DNA of 64,000 nt, from positions 359,683 through 423,682 of the IMG/VR virus record IMGVR_UViG_3300017971_000185; one strand, given 5' to 3'. Made by a program: the position numbers and the translations under genes. The stretch comes from a virus. The notes under the pieces are model-generated. The model did not search any database. It had not been told where the DNA came from and saw only the letters and a program-made list of their open reading frames with translations. Shown piece after piece: positions 45,898 through 55,681 of this stretch. The stretch's first letter is position 1; the number at the start of each line of letters is the position of its first letter.

Positions 45898-48800
45898 ATG
45901 CTGCAACAGAGGCTTCCTGACGACTGTGTTCCTGTGCCTTCTAAGAAGAAGCCAACCAACGGAGCGCGGCCTCCGGGTGAGGCACAGCAAGCGCACGTCG
46001 AGGCGGTTCGTCCGACGTATACATTCGCAGAAGTCATGGAGGCTTCGCTTGCATACTTCGGTGGTGACGAGTTGGCGGCTAACGTGTTCGCCACGAAGTA
46101 CGCGTTGAAGAACAACGCCAACCAGTATGTCGAGAAAACTCCTGAGGACATGCATCGTCGGTTAGCGCGCGAATTCGCACGCGCCGAGGCGAAGTATCCC
46201 AACTCGCTGTCAGAGGAGGAGATCTTCGATCTCTTCGATCACTTTCGCTACGTCGTGCCGCAAGGATCGCCCATGTCAGCGATCGGGAACCCATACAGGT
46301 ATCAGAGCGCGAGCAACTGCTACGTCGTGCCGCCACCGTACGATTCCTACGGTGGAATCTTCGTGACGGACCAGCAGCAGGCACAGATCATGAAGCGTCG
46401 TGGTGGTGTCGGTTTCGACATTTCTACGTTGCGTCCGAAAGGACAGCCGACCACCAACGCAGCCGAGACCACGGATGGCATCGGCGTGTTCATGGAGAGG
46501 TACTCGCGAACGTGCAAGGAGGTTGCACAGTGTTTGGCGGCTGGTACTCTGGTTCTCACGTCTAAAGGACTCAAGCCGATTGAGCGGATTCAACAACGCA
46601 GTGACTTGGTGTGGACGGCCGAGGGTTGGAGAAGGGTTGCGAAGGTACTAAAGAACCGGAAGTCGGTGGTTCAGGTTCGAACGTCTCGCGGATTGGAGGT
46701 CTGGGCTTCGGGGGATCATGTGTTTCACAGCATGAGTGGTGAGATTGCCGTGGGTGAGATGATGGTTGGCGATCCCATTACAAATCTGTTAGGGGAGGGC
46801 TGGGAGGGGAGTGCGATTCCGTTGGAACCTCCGTTTATGGGCATGAGCGGGAACAGGCTGAAGAGGTGGCGTTTTCCTTCCACGCTAACTGCGGAGTTGG
46901 CTTATTTGGTTGGGCAGTTTTGTGGGGATGGTTGTGTGGAGGTAGCTGAGAAAAAGATCACAACAAACCACTGTGTCAGCGTGGCTTTGTCTAACGATTG
47001 GCCGGAAGTAACCGAGAAGGTTACAACGCTTGTTGAGCGTGTCTTTGGGTACTCTGGGCGCCTTAAACCCGGAGATGGGGACCTACAGCGACTGCGGATT
47101 TCTTCAGAACAGATCTACTTGTTTTTGACTGTTAATGGTCTTTTTCAGAGAGAGCCTGAAGTTGCGTTTCCTCAGTGTTTCCTTCGGGCGAAACGGGAAG
47201 TCTTGGCTGCTTTCGTTGCTGGATACTTTGATGCGGACGGCTATGCGTCCGGCTCGAAGAAGGGCTACAGTTTTAGCTCCACTTCTCGGCGTTTCTTGAC
47301 TACTCTTAAGATTGTTTTGGCCGCGTATGGAATTGCGACGAGCTGGCATGAAGAGGACAGGTCTGAGAAGGGTTGGAAAACTCTTTATTCGGCCAATGTG
47401 GTGGGGGCTTCTAGTCAGCGTCGGTTCATCGAGTTTCTTGGCGGACAGAGTGTGAAGGTGGCTTCGCTCGGGTTTGTAGCCAAGCGCGATAACGTGTTGT
47501 CAATTTTCAATGCTGCTGACTTGGGCGTCCGATATAGCAAGTTTGCATACTGCCCCGATCCGTCTCACCTTCTTTCGCGAAACACCCTCGATCGTCTTGC
47601 TGTAGAGGGTGTTGATATTCCGTCGTGTGCGATGAGAATGTCCAACGACGAGATTGTACAGGTGGTAGAGGGGGGAGAGGAGGAGACCTACGATCTCGTT
47701 CTTGATGACACTCATCTGTTTTTCGCTAACGGATTGTATGCCCACAACAGCGGTCGGCGCGGCGCTTTGATGATTACGTGCGATGTTCACCACCCCGAAA
47801 TCATGACGTTCGTTCGCATCAAGAACGAAAAGACAGCGTGTCGGGCGTGTGGACATGAGGAACGAACGAAGGTTACGCACGCGAACATCAGCGTGCGGCT
47901 CTCCGACGAATTCCTGAAGGCAGTCGAGGAGGGCAAGGAGTACCATCTCCGCTGGCCGTGTGACGAGAAGGAGAATCCGAAAATCGAGGGGTGGCTGGAT
48001 GCTCGCGAGGTCTGGGCGGAGATTATGAAGGGGGCTCGCGACAGCGCCGAGCCTGGGCTTCTCTTCTGGGACACCATCCTGCGCGAGAGCCCGGCCGACT
48101 GCTACGCTGAGGAAGGTTACCGGACGGTCAGCACGAACCCGTGCATGACGGGAGATACGCTTGTGGCGGTTGCCGACGGTCGCGGATTTGTGTCATTTGA
48201 GACCTTGGCGGATGAGGGGTGCGATGTCCCCGTGTACGCGTGTGGAGAAGAAGGGCGCATTGTCATCAAGATGATGCGGAATCCGGGGATTAGTGGTCGT
48301 AAGCCAGTCTACAAGATCAAGCTAGAGGATGGCACGATTTTCCGTGCGACAAAAGAGCACCAGTTCCTTCTCCGTGCGGGGGTCTACGCTTCAGTAGATG
48401 AATTGATGGTGGGGGATAGCCTTCATGTAGGTTATCGGTACGAGGCATCCATTAAAGATCGCTGGCCTAAGAGAGATAAACGAGGTCAGGATTACTTGTG
48501 GCTGCGAAATTGCAACCGATCCTATTCTCGTGCAGAACATCGGATGATTTGGGAATTTGCGACTGGGAAAGAAATCCCGAAGCATCACCGATTGCCGCTA
48601 AAGAGGAGCTTGGACAGGCGTATTGCTTACGCGAAATCGGTGACCGATCTTCCGTTGGTTGTCGAGGGTCGTGAAATCTTGGTTCGTAAGACTTGTCCAC
48701 AGTGCGGCAAGAACTTTTCCTTGCCGCTGACTCGAAGAGGACAAGAGTGTTGTAGCAGCGCTTGTCAGAATTCGCGCCGTGCGCGTTTGGAGGGGTTCCG

Positions 48801-50778
48801 AAAGAAGCATTTACAAGGGGTTCGCACAGGACATCGAAAGCGAATGCGTTGTGTTCGCGACGAGCAGCTCAGAGTATTTACAGCAGTGCAATTCCGGTTG
48901 GGGCGTGTTCCTTACAGAAGAGAGTGGGAACGGAGCTGCTCAGAAGAAGGCGTGCCTTTCAATATCCGAAAAAGCAATGTTAACGGCTTTCGGAGCTATG
49001 CTGCCCTCAAGGAGGCCGCGCAGAACTATAATCATCGCATTGTCTCCATTGAGGAAGACGGAACCGCGGATGTGTACAACGGTGCTGTTGATGGGGTAAG
49101 CAATTATTATATCGGGGGGGTGGAGTCTCTTTCTAAGTATGGTAAACCGCAACGGGTTCTCATCAATAGCCATAACTGTGCAGAGATTCCGCTGTCCGCG
49201 AACGCAGATTCGTGTCGTCTGCTGGCGCTCAACCTGACGAGTTTCGTTTCCGATCCGTTCACGGACCAGGCCGCATTCGAGTGGGAGAAATTCCGCCAGG
49301 TCGCCAACAAGGCTCAGCGGCTCTTAGACGATCTCGTTGACATCGAGCTAGAGCTAGTGGAGAAGATCCTCGCCAAGATTGACAAGGATCCAGAGCCCGA
49401 TTGGGTCAAGGCCCCGGAACGAATGTTGTGGGAGGAGACCCATAAGGCTGGTCTCACCGGGCGTCGTACTGGCCTGGGGATCACGGGACTTGGCGACACG
49501 GTTGCTATGCTCGGGGTTCGCTACGGGACAGATGAGAGCATCGAGGTCGTGCGGGAGATCTACAAGGCGTTGGCGGTGGGTTCGTATGAGGCATCTGTAG
49601 AGATGGCAGGAGAACGCGGTTGTTTCCCGATCTATAACTACGCCAAAGAGAAGGACCATCCCTTCATTCAGCGCATCATGGAGGCGGGCGGTCCTGAGTT
49701 GCGGATGCGCTGGGAGCAGAACGGGCGGCGCAATATCGCCAATCTCACGACGGCTCCCACGGGGTCCGTTTCGATGATGACCCAGACTACGAGTGGGATT
49801 GAGCCTCTCTACAAGGCGCTTTACACGCGCTCAAAGAAGATCAATCCCAACGATCAAGGCGCTCGGGTCGATCGCGTCGATAACGAGGGGGTCGCGTGGC
49901 AGGACTACACAGTTAGCGAGCACGGGTTCCGCAAGTGGAAGGAAGTCACCGGCAAGACCGACGATGATTTTGAAGAGAGTCCCTACCACATGGCTGAGGC
50001 TGAATCGATGGATTGGCAGCAACGTGTTCGGCTACAGGCGGCAGCGGGTCAGTACGTTGATCATGCAATCTCCAGCACGTTGAATCTGCCCGAAACCGTC
50101 ACGGTGGAAGAGGTAGAGAAGATCTACACCGAAGCGTGGAAGGCGGGGTGCAAGGGCATCACGATCTATCGCGAGGGTAGTAGGGAAGATGCTCCGATCA
50201 AGAAGAAGTCGGCGTTTGTGCAGCACAATGCTCCCAAGCGGCTGGAGAAACTTGCCTGTGACATCCACCGCTCACGGGTCAAGATTGGTGAAAAAGAGTA
50301 TACCGATTGGATGATTCTCGTTGGTCTGTACGACGGCAAGCCCTACGAGATCTTCGGTGGCTTCTCGGAAAACATCGAGATCCCGAAGAAGATCACGCAA
50401 GGCGTGATTGTCAAGCGGTCTTTCAAGGATGGTGGGAAGTACGATCTTTGGTACGGGGATGAGGACGACCCCAACAAGATCAAGAACATCGTGAAGATGT
50501 TTGACAACCCGCAGCAAGGGGACTTTACGCGCATCCTCAGCCTGTCGTTGCGCCACGGTGCTCCTGTTCAATTCATCGCGGAGCAGCTTGGGCGAACGGC
50601 CGACGCAGATATGTACGATTTTGCCAAGGTGATTGCCCGCGTGCTGAAGAAGTACATCGCGGACGGGACCGAGGTTAAGGCCGTGAAGGTCTGCCCTGAT
50701 TGTGGCGGGAAGGGCACGATGGTCTACCAGGAGAATTGCCCGCGATGCAGGCAATGTGGTAGCACCAAGTGCGGGTAG
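45898..50778 (+). CDS. nrdJ: adenosylcobalamin-type (class II) ribonucleotide reductase with two inteins
   Basis: The precursor is 1,626 aa. Removing two inteins (residues 212-617 and 749-1093) leaves about 875 aa. Extein motifs include GSPMSAIGNPYRYQSASNCY, QAQIMKRRGGVGFDISTLRP, the NPC-AEIPLSA site, and TSGIEPLYKALYTR. The C-terminal CPDCGG...CPRCRQCG redox/zinc cluster is that of class II NrdJ. The enzyme makes deoxynucleotides with B12 and needs no oxygen. Phage copies supply DNA precursors. A palindrome upstream may control it. Confidence 0.92.
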   Translation: MLQQRLPDDCVPVPSKKKPTNGARPPGEAQQAHVEAVRPTYTFAEVMEASLAYFGGDELAANVFATKYALKNNANQYVEKTPEDMHRRLAREFARAEAKYPNSLSEEEIFDLFDHFRYVVPQGSPMSAIGNPYRYQSASNCYVVPPPYDSYGGIFVTDQQQAQIMKRRGGVGFDISTLRPKGQPTTNAAETTDGIGVFMERYSRTCKEVAQCLAAGTLVLTSKGLKPIERIQQRSDLVWTAEGWRRVAKVLKNRKSVVQVRTSRGLEVWASGDHVFHSMSGEIAVGEMMVGDPITNLLGEGWEGSAIPLEPPFMGMSGNRLKRWRFPSTLTAELAYLVGQFCGDGCVEVAEKKITTNHCVSVALSNDWPEVTEKVTTLVERVFGYSGRLKPGDGDLQRLRISSEQIYLFLTVNGLFQREPEVAFPQCFLRAKREVLAAFVAGYFDADGYASGSKKGYSFSSTSRRFLTTLKIVLAAYGIATSWHEEDRSEKGWKTLYSANVVGASSQRRFIEFLGGQSVKVASLGFVAKRDNVLSIFNAADLGVRYSKFAYCPDPSHLLSRNTLDRLAVEGVDIPSCAMRMSNDEIVQVVEGGEEETYDLVLDDTHLFFANGLYAHNSGRRGALMITCDVHHPEIMTFVRIKNEKTACRACGHEERTKVTHANISVRLSDEFLKAVEEGKEYHLRWPCDEKENPKIEGWLDAREVWAEIMKGARDSAEPGLLFWDTILRESPADCYAEEGYRTVSTNPCMTGDTLVAVADGRGFVSFETLADEGCDVPVYACGEEGRIVIKMMRNPGISGRKPVYKIKLEDGTIFRATKEHQFLLRAGVYASVDELMVGDSLHVGYRYEASIKDRWPKRDKRGQDYLWLRNCNRSYSRAEHRMIWEFATGKEIPKHHRLPLKRSLDRRIAYAKSVTDLPLVVEGREILVRKTCPQCGKNFSLPLTRRGQECCSSACQNSRRARLEGFRKKHLQGVRTGHRKRMRCVRDEQLRVFTAVQFRLGRVPYRREWERSCSEEGVPFNIRKSNVNGFRSYAALKEAAQNYNHRIVSIEEDGTADVYNGAVDGVSNYYIGGVESLSKYGKPQRVLINSHNCAEIPLSANADSCRLLALNLTSFVSDPFTDQAAFEWEKFRQVANKAQRLLDDLVDIELELVEKILAKIDKDPEPDWVKAPERMLWEETHKAGLTGRRTGLGITGLGDTVAMLGVRYGTDESIEVVREIYKALAVGSYEASVEMAGERGCFPIYNYAKEKDHPFIQRIMEAGGPELRMRWEQNGRRNIANLTTAPTGSVSMMTQTTSGIEPLYKALYTRSKKINPNDQGARVDRVDNEGVAWQDYTVSEHGFRKWKEVTGKTDDDFEESPYHMAEAESMDWQQRVRLQAAAGQYVDHAISSTLNLPETVTVEEVEKIYTEAWKAGCKGITIYREGSREDAPIKKKSAFVQHNAPKRLEKLACDIHRSRVKIGEKEYTDWMILVGLYDGKPYEIFGGFSENIEIPKKITQGVIVKRSFKDGGKYDLWYGDEDDPNKIKNIVKMFDNPQQGDFTRILSLSLRHGAPVQFIAEQLGRTADADMYDFAKVIARVLKKYIADGTEVKAVKVCPDCGGKGTMVYQENCPRCRQCGSTKCG
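46531..47748 (+). other. intein 1 in NrdJ (406 codons) with LAGLIDADG homing domain
   Basis: It begins CLAAGTLVLTSKGLKPIERI after extein EVAQ and ends FFANGLYAHN before extein Ser. That is Cys1 and terminal His-Asn with Ser+1. LVGQFCGDGCVE and FVAGYFDADGYASG are the two dodecapeptides of a LAGLIDADG homing endonuclease. The insertion lies in the conserved CKEVAQ-SGRRGA strand of the reductase. Confidence 0.9.
48142..49176 (+). other. intein 2 in NrdJ (345 codons) at the NPC active-site region
   Basis: It begins CMTGDTLVAVADGRGFVSFE after STNP and ends KPQRVLINSHN before extein CAEIPLSA, so Cys1 and terminal His-Asn with Cys+1. It has no LAGLIDADG pair. The middle has a zinc group CPQCGKNF...CCSSAC and a segment like the start of an HNH domain (AEHRMIWEFATGK), so the endonuclease may be HNH-derived or decayed. 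It splits the conserved NPC(A/G)E strand next to a catalytic cysteine. Confidence 0.88.
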
Positions 50779-50829
50779 CTGCCCATCTATCGCCTCGATA
50801 CTTCGCCTGTTGGGCGTAGTGGTAGGTGA

Positions 50830-51363
50830 ATGGTCAAGGCCAAAGCACAGGTCGTTGTGTTGTCGGGAGTCTTTTACCGGCAAGACGACAATCTGTTGGT
50901 TGCGGACGATGAGCTTGGAACTGTCTCGGTAGAGAAGGCCCTGGAGCCGATGCTTGGGGAGACGGTGACTTTCGTTGCTCACCACTGCCCTCCCGATCCG
51001 CCGCTCCCAGACCGTTGGGGTGGTGGTTGTTGTCTGGAGGAACCGTCTGGGCATTGTCATGTGGGGCACCACGACCGACCCAACTACTTGTACGAGGTCA
51101 ACAGCAAGGGCGTGCTCCGGTACGATGCTGGGGAGTGGTCGCTCACGAAAGAGGATGGGTCGAAAGTCAGGCTCTATTTCGACTTCCTCGTCGGGCACCA
51201 GAGCCAGATCGTCGCAACCGTGTTGCCGGACCTGGAGGAGCTTACGGCCGAGATTGAGGACGACATGAAGAACCCCTCCATAGAGCGTCTTCAAGAGAGG
51301 ATCGGCCAGTTGCGTGACTTTCTGTCGATGATTCAGAAAGAGAAGGACGAGTTGAAGCCATGA
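50830..51363 (+). CDS. hypothetical protein, 177 aa
   Basis: The product begins MVKAKAQVVVLSGVFYRQDD. It has a Cys/His-rich loop (GGGCCLEEPSGHCHVGHH) in the middle and a coiled-coil-like C-terminus. The loop could bind a metal. No family recognised. It overlaps the next gene by ATGA. Confidence 0.55.
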   Translation: MVKAKAQVVVLSGVFYRQDDNLLVADDELGTVSVEKALEPMLGETVTFVAHHCPPDPPLPDRWGGGCCLEEPSGHCHVGHHDRPNYLYEVNSKGVLRYDAGEWSLTKEDGSKVRLYFDFLVGHQSQIVATVLPDLEELTAEIEDDMKNPSIERLQERIGQLRDFLSMIQKEKDELKP

Positions 51364-51602
51364 GAACCTTAATGTGGACAGTCCGCCATCGTATCTACAA
51401 GTGGAAAGAGAATGCGTTGTTTTGGGTTGTCTGGAAGCTTCCGAGACGGCTCATTGAAGTTGCTGTCGTGCGGGCATGGGCGAATGCCACCACGGGACCG
51501 TTTTCACACGAGCTTTCCTGTGGAGTTTCGTGTGATGAAGTGTTGCGGCGATGGATGTGTGGTGTAGGTGGCGATCCCCATTCGAGCACTGTGTCCTACT
51601 AG
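51360..51602 (+). CDS. small phage protein, 80 aa
   Basis: Coupled through ATGA. MRTLMWTVRHRIYKWKENAL leads to FWVVWKLPRRLIEVAVVRAW, then ANATTGPFSHE. A short protein with a 'WKLPRRL...W...A.ATTG' pattern is common in phages, but I know no function. The helical, Trp-rich part may touch a membrane. Confidence 0.6.
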   Translation: MRTLMWTVRHRIYKWKENALFWVVWKLPRRLIEVAVVRAWANATTGPFSHELSCGVSCDEVLRRWMCGVGGDPHSSTVSY

Positions 51603-54600
51603 ATGACGGAGTACTACACAGGCCGAGTCCATTCGGTCATCTTTGAGAACGCAGGGCAAGCGTTCTACATTCTCAAGATCAAGATCGATGATGCGGATGA
51701 TGCTGGTCCGGCCAGCCGCAGCTTCAGGCGTGAGAGGGATGATCCAGCAGAGGACTATTCTCCCCTTGCCGGAGCGCTGGTGACAATTCGAGGCAACATC
51801 CCCGGTCTGAATGTGGATGTCGGTACGTGGTTTGGGTTTGAAGGCAAATGGGTCAAGCACCCGGAGTACGGACGCCAGATCGAGATCACGCGCGCCCCTG
51901 TCATCCGAGGTCCCTGGACGGTCTCCACGATCAAGAAGATCCTGAGCGCGCACGGAGTGGGTCGTCTGACTCTTCAGATATTGTCCGACCACTTCGGCGA
52001 CGAGATGGAAACCGCTCTTGGAGATGCCGAGCGGCTGCAAGAGGTTCGAGGCATCGATCAGTTGTCAGCCGAGCACATCGTTTCGCGGTGGCAAGCGGTC
52101 AAGGCGATGTTCCAGGCACTCAGCTTCCTGAGCGAGTTTGATTTGCCGAAGGTGAAGATTGATCGGGTGTGGAGCCTGTTTGGAGATCGCGTGGAGCAGG
52201 TGCTCGCGGAGGATCCGTGGAGTCTTGTTCAGATCGACGGGATCGAATTCAAGCAGGCAGACGAGATTGCCATGCGCATGGGGCTGTCGTTGGATTCGGA
52301 CAAGAGGATTCGAGGCGCAGTGCTTCACATGGTGAAGAGTCGGCGGGGGATGGGGCATCTGTACATGCTTTCGGGTGATCTCTTTGCTGCGGTCAAGGAG
52401 ATCATTCCCAATGTGACGACCGAGCAAATCGCTCACACGCTCAAGGCGTGTCACCAGGAAGGCGCGGTCACCCTCGACCGCAAGACCAAGCCCGGAACGG
52501 TAGCCATCTACGAGCCGTGGCCGTTTCTGATCGAGGATGAGTCGGCAAAGCTCCTGGTAGAGAGGATGGAGCGCGCGCAGATCTGCGGAGAGGACATTCA
52601 GGAATACACCAAGAGGCTAGGAGAGGTTGGAGTCAAAACCGCCGAGCACGCAAAAGAGAACCCGCTGGATCTTGAGGGCACTGCGAAGCTAGCTCTGGAC
52701 GAATGGACGGGCGGAAGCAAGGTGTCGCTGGAGCGCCTTCAGATGCAAGCGGCCCTCAATGCGCTTATTCATCCGGTTTCCATCATTACGGGGTCACCTG
52801 GAACGGGAAAGACGTTTTGTCTGCGGACGGTCGTGAGGGTTTTGCAAGACGCAGGGGTGTCGTTCTTGCTCGTTGCGCCCACGGGGATTGCTGCCAAACG
52901 TGTCCAGTCTGTTACGGGCTCGGAGGCGTCCACGATTCACAGGGCATTTCAGGCACGTGGGATTGATGGGGAGGACGATCGCGAGTCTACATACGCGGGC
53001 ATCGTCGGGACCAGCGAAGGAGCGTCGGGCGACGGGTCTGGAGAGCTTTGGGGCTACGATGAAGGATCGCCCCATCCTGCCGAAGTGCTCATTGTGGACG
53101 AGTCCTCGATGGTTGATCAGCACTTGCTGTACCGGATCCTGTCTTGCACGCAGAAGAAGTGTCGCATCGTGTTCGTGGGAGATGCGGCGCAGCTTCCCCC
53201 GGTAGGCCCCGGCAACGTGCTGCGGGACATGATTGCTACCGAGTTGTTTCCCGTGACGAGACTGACAGAGATCTATCGTCAGGAGGACACGTCGGACATC
53301 GTTCTGGCAGCGCACGCGATCAACAGCGGCGAGATCCCACAACCGACTCCAGGCAAGACGGACTTTGCTCTGTTTGAGATCCAGACAGAAGAGAAGGTGC
53401 TGGAGACGTTGCTGGCTACCGTCATGAAACTCTATGACAAGCACGCCAACTTCCAGGTGCTCAGCCCACGTCATGCTGGGACTCTCGGAGTCACGAACCT
53501 GAATTCGCGTATCCGGGGTTTGCTCAACCCCAAACAGCCAGGTCTGCGAGAGATGCGGTTGGGGGCGGAGACGGTTCGTGAAGGTGATCGGGTGATGGTG
53601 GTCAAGAACAACTATCAGTACGATATCTTCAACGGCGACGTGGGTAAGATTGTGCGTCTGGACCGGAAGAAGAAAGAAGTCAAGATCAGGATTTGGGGAC
53701 CGCCAGAGACGGAGGTTTTCCTCCCGTTCCGCACGGCATCCTCACATCTCCGACTGGCTTACGCGATCACGTGTCACAAATGTCTCCACCCCGACACTTT
53801 GGTGGAGACAACCAAAGGGCTTCTTCCGATTGCTTCATTGCCGGGGGCGGGAATGGTTGGTGCGCCAGGAGGCCCGAGGGCCTACGAACGGAAGGTCGTC
53901 AACCCAGAAGCTCCGATGCTGAAAATCACGACCAAAGACGGCTACTCCGTCAGCGTTACTCCAGACCATGGCTTGGATGTTTGGGATGCTGAGACGGAAA
54001 CCTATGAGCGGAAGGTGGCTCAGGGGATCAAGATCGGGGATTTTCTGCGATTGCGAATGCGGCCGGAGCTAGATGCCATTGAGCCGGCCGTGTTACCGTC
54101 TCCTCCGCAAGAGACGGACGTTCGGACTCGGTTGTATTCGGTCCCGTCTGTACTCAACAACAGCGGCGCGGAGTTTTTGGGGTTGTTTGTGGCTGACGGT
54201 ACGCTTTCCCCCGCAGGGTTTCGTTTGGCCAAGAGGCACCGAGAAGTGGTGGATCGGTTTGCTGAGCTTTGTCGGGAGCTATTTGGTGTGGAAGCGTCGC
54301 GATTCCACGAATTGGGAGCGTACCATGCCGAGGTAAGCTCCGTTTTCCTATCCCAATGGTTGTCCCGACTTGGTGGGTTGCTGCCGCACGCGAAGGATGT
54401 TCCTTCTTGTGTCTTGCAGTCTCCGGTGGAGGTTCAGCGGTGGTTTCTACGTGGGTTGTTTGAGGATGGGTCGGTGCATCTTCGTTCGGGTGACCCTACG
54501 AAACTCGATCACATTGAGCTGGCCAGTAAGTTTGCAGGAGTGCGGGAGAAGGTTCGGGTGCTTCTTTTGCGTATGGGTATCATTGCTGGAAGAACAACGA

Positions 54601-55247
54601 GCCGCACCCCTTCTCTTCAGCTTTACGGCGTTAATGCCAGAAAGTTCGGTGAGGAAATTGGTTTCATCACACGTGAGAAGCAAGAGAGGGCGAGATTGGC
54701 GGTGGGGCCGGAGCGCTATGTTTTTCCGTGTAGCAGGAGGTTAGTCAAGGCTCTGCGTGCAGAGTTGGGGTCTCGGGTTCCGTTGCCGGTGTATCGGAAT
54801 GGCATCAATAGGGGGTGTATCAGCCGACATGCAGCCGCCGAGATCTTGAAGTACTCGACAGGGACACAGGCCCAGCGGGAGTTGGCTTCGTTTTTGGAGG
54901 ACCACCATAGTGTGGTGGCGTCGGTTGAGCCTTGCGTCTCTTCTTCTGTCTGTGTCGAAGTGCCGGACGGGCATCGTTTTCTACAAAATGGGTTTTACGG
55001 GTGGAACAGCCAGGGCCAGGAGTACGATGTCATTCTGATGCCCTGGGTCAGCGGTTTCCGGCGTCAGCTACAGCGCAACCTCATCTATACGGCAATTACG
55101 CGGGCTCGCCGGAAGGTCTGCCTTTTTGGGCACCCCACGGCGTTGGCGCGGGCTGTGGGGAACAGGGAGGTCGATACGCGGAACACGCTCTTCCCTGACC
55201 GGCTAATTGCGCTCGCTGGGTGCTCAAGTGAGGCGGCCGAGGCGTAA
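51603..55247 (+). CDS. RecD2-like superfamily 1 helicase with one intein
   Basis: The precursor is 1,214 aa; without the intein (residues 727-1135) it is about 805 aa. It has an N-terminal domain with helix-hairpin-helix-like repeats. Walker A is IITGSPGTGKTFCL near residue 400, motif II EVLIVDESSMVD near 497, and VFVGDAAQLPPVGPG near 525. The last motifs are split by the intein (ITCHK then SQGQEYDVILMPW, and TAITRARRKVCLFG). RecD2 enzymes unwind DNA 5'-3'. The gene starts 0 nt after the previous stop. Confidence 0.9.
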   Translation: MTEYYTGRVHSVIFENAGQAFYILKIKIDDADDAGPASRSFRRERDDPAEDYSPLAGALVTIRGNIPGLNVDVGTWFGFEGKWVKHPEYGRQIEITRAPVIRGPWTVSTIKKILSAHGVGRLTLQILSDHFGDEMETALGDAERLQEVRGIDQLSAEHIVSRWQAVKAMFQALSFLSEFDLPKVKIDRVWSLFGDRVEQVLAEDPWSLVQIDGIEFKQADEIAMRMGLSLDSDKRIRGAVLHMVKSRRGMGHLYMLSGDLFAAVKEIIPNVTTEQIAHTLKACHQEGAVTLDRKTKPGTVAIYEPWPFLIEDESAKLLVERMERAQICGEDIQEYTKRLGEVGVKTAEHAKENPLDLEGTAKLALDEWTGGSKVSLERLQMQAALNALIHPVSIITGSPGTGKTFCLRTVVRVLQDAGVSFLLVAPTGIAAKRVQSVTGSEASTIHRAFQARGIDGEDDRESTYAGIVGTSEGASGDGSGELWGYDEGSPHPAEVLIVDESSMVDQHLLYRILSCTQKKCRIVFVGDAAQLPPVGPGNVLRDMIATELFPVTRLTEIYRQEDTSDIVLAAHAINSGEIPQPTPGKTDFALFEIQTEEKVLETLLATVMKLYDKHANFQVLSPRHAGTLGVTNLNSRIRGLLNPKQPGLREMRLGAETVREGDRVMVVKNNYQYDIFNGDVGKIVRLDRKKKEVKIRIWGPPETEVFLPFRTASSHLRLAYAITCHKCLHPDTLVETTKGLLPIASLPGAGMVGAPGGPRAYERKVVNPEAPMLKITTKDGYSVSVTPDHGLDVWDAETETYERKVAQGIKIGDFLRLRMRPELDAIEPAVLPSPPQETDVRTRLYSVPSVLNNSGAEFLGLFVADGTLSPAGFRLAKRHREVVDRFAELCRELFGVEASRFHELGAYHAEVSSVFLSQWLSRLGGLLPHAKDVPSCVLQSPVEVQRWFLRGLFEDGSVHLRSGDPTKLDHIELASKFAGVREKVRVLLLRMGIIAGRTTSRTPSLQLYGVNARKFGEEIGFITREKQERARLAVGPERYVFPCSRRLVKALRAELGSRVPLPVYRNGINRGCISRHAAAEILKYSTGTQAQRELASFLEDHHSVVASVEPCVSSSVCVEVPDGHRFLQNGFYGWNSQGQEYDVILMPWVSGFRRQLQRNLIYTAITRARRKVCLFGHPTALARAVGNREVDTRNTLFPDRLIALAGCSSEAAEA
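53781..55007 (+). other. intein in the RecD2-like helicase (409 codons), LAGLIDADG type
   Basis: It begins CLHPDTLVETTKGLLPIASL after extein TCHK and ends FLQNGFYGWN before extein SQGQEYD. Cys1, terminal Asn and Ser+1 are present. The residue before the terminal Asn is Trp instead of the usual His. Homing motifs are LGLFVADGTLSPAG and FLRGLFEDGSVHL. It interrupts the conserved HKSQG motif of the motor. Confidence 0.88.
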
Positions 55248-55258
55248 AGGAGTGTGGA

Positions 55259-55681
55259 ATGGCTGCCGACGATGAGCTAAGGGAAGTCCTATCTTCGATC
55301 AGACGGAAGCTGCGTATCACGAAGGTCGTGGCAACTCGGGCATACAAGCACCGAGACGGTGATTCGTTTGCGGGCTTTGCTGCCGCCTGGGAATCCATAC
55401 AGGATGATGCGGGCGGCCGAGGCGCCGACGTGATCGGAGTGCTTGAAGACGATGATCGGATAGCTGCACAGGGGATGACCATGTTTGAAGCCCGAATTGC
55501 TCATCTGCTGGTGGCGATGCAGGCTGACATTGCCGCGACCGAGGCGGCGATGGCTGGCGGCGGGATTGGTCCCGAGGTGTGTCAGGCGCGGGTTCGGATG
55601 TACAAGAACAACTATGCCAAGCTGATTCGCGACTTGCTTAGTCGAGGAAAGAATGTCGGAAGCAGCGACGACCATGAGTAG
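55259..55681 (+). CDS. hypothetical protein, 140 aa
   Basis: ATG follows GGAGTG. The product begins MAADDELREVLSSIRRKLRI and is mostly helical. No domain. It overlaps the following gene by 29 nt. Confidence 0.55.
   Translation: MAADDELREVLSSIRRKLRITKVVATRAYKHRDGDSFAGFAAAWESIQDDAGGRGADVIGVLEDDDRIAAQGMTMFEARIAHLLVAMQADIAATEAAMAGGGIGPEVCQARVRMYKNNYAKLIRDLLSRGKNVGSSDDHE

Noticed and set aside
50272-51294. A 340-codon minus-strand open frame
   Set aside because: It lies opposite the class II reductase C-terminus and the 50830 gene. No start context or domain.
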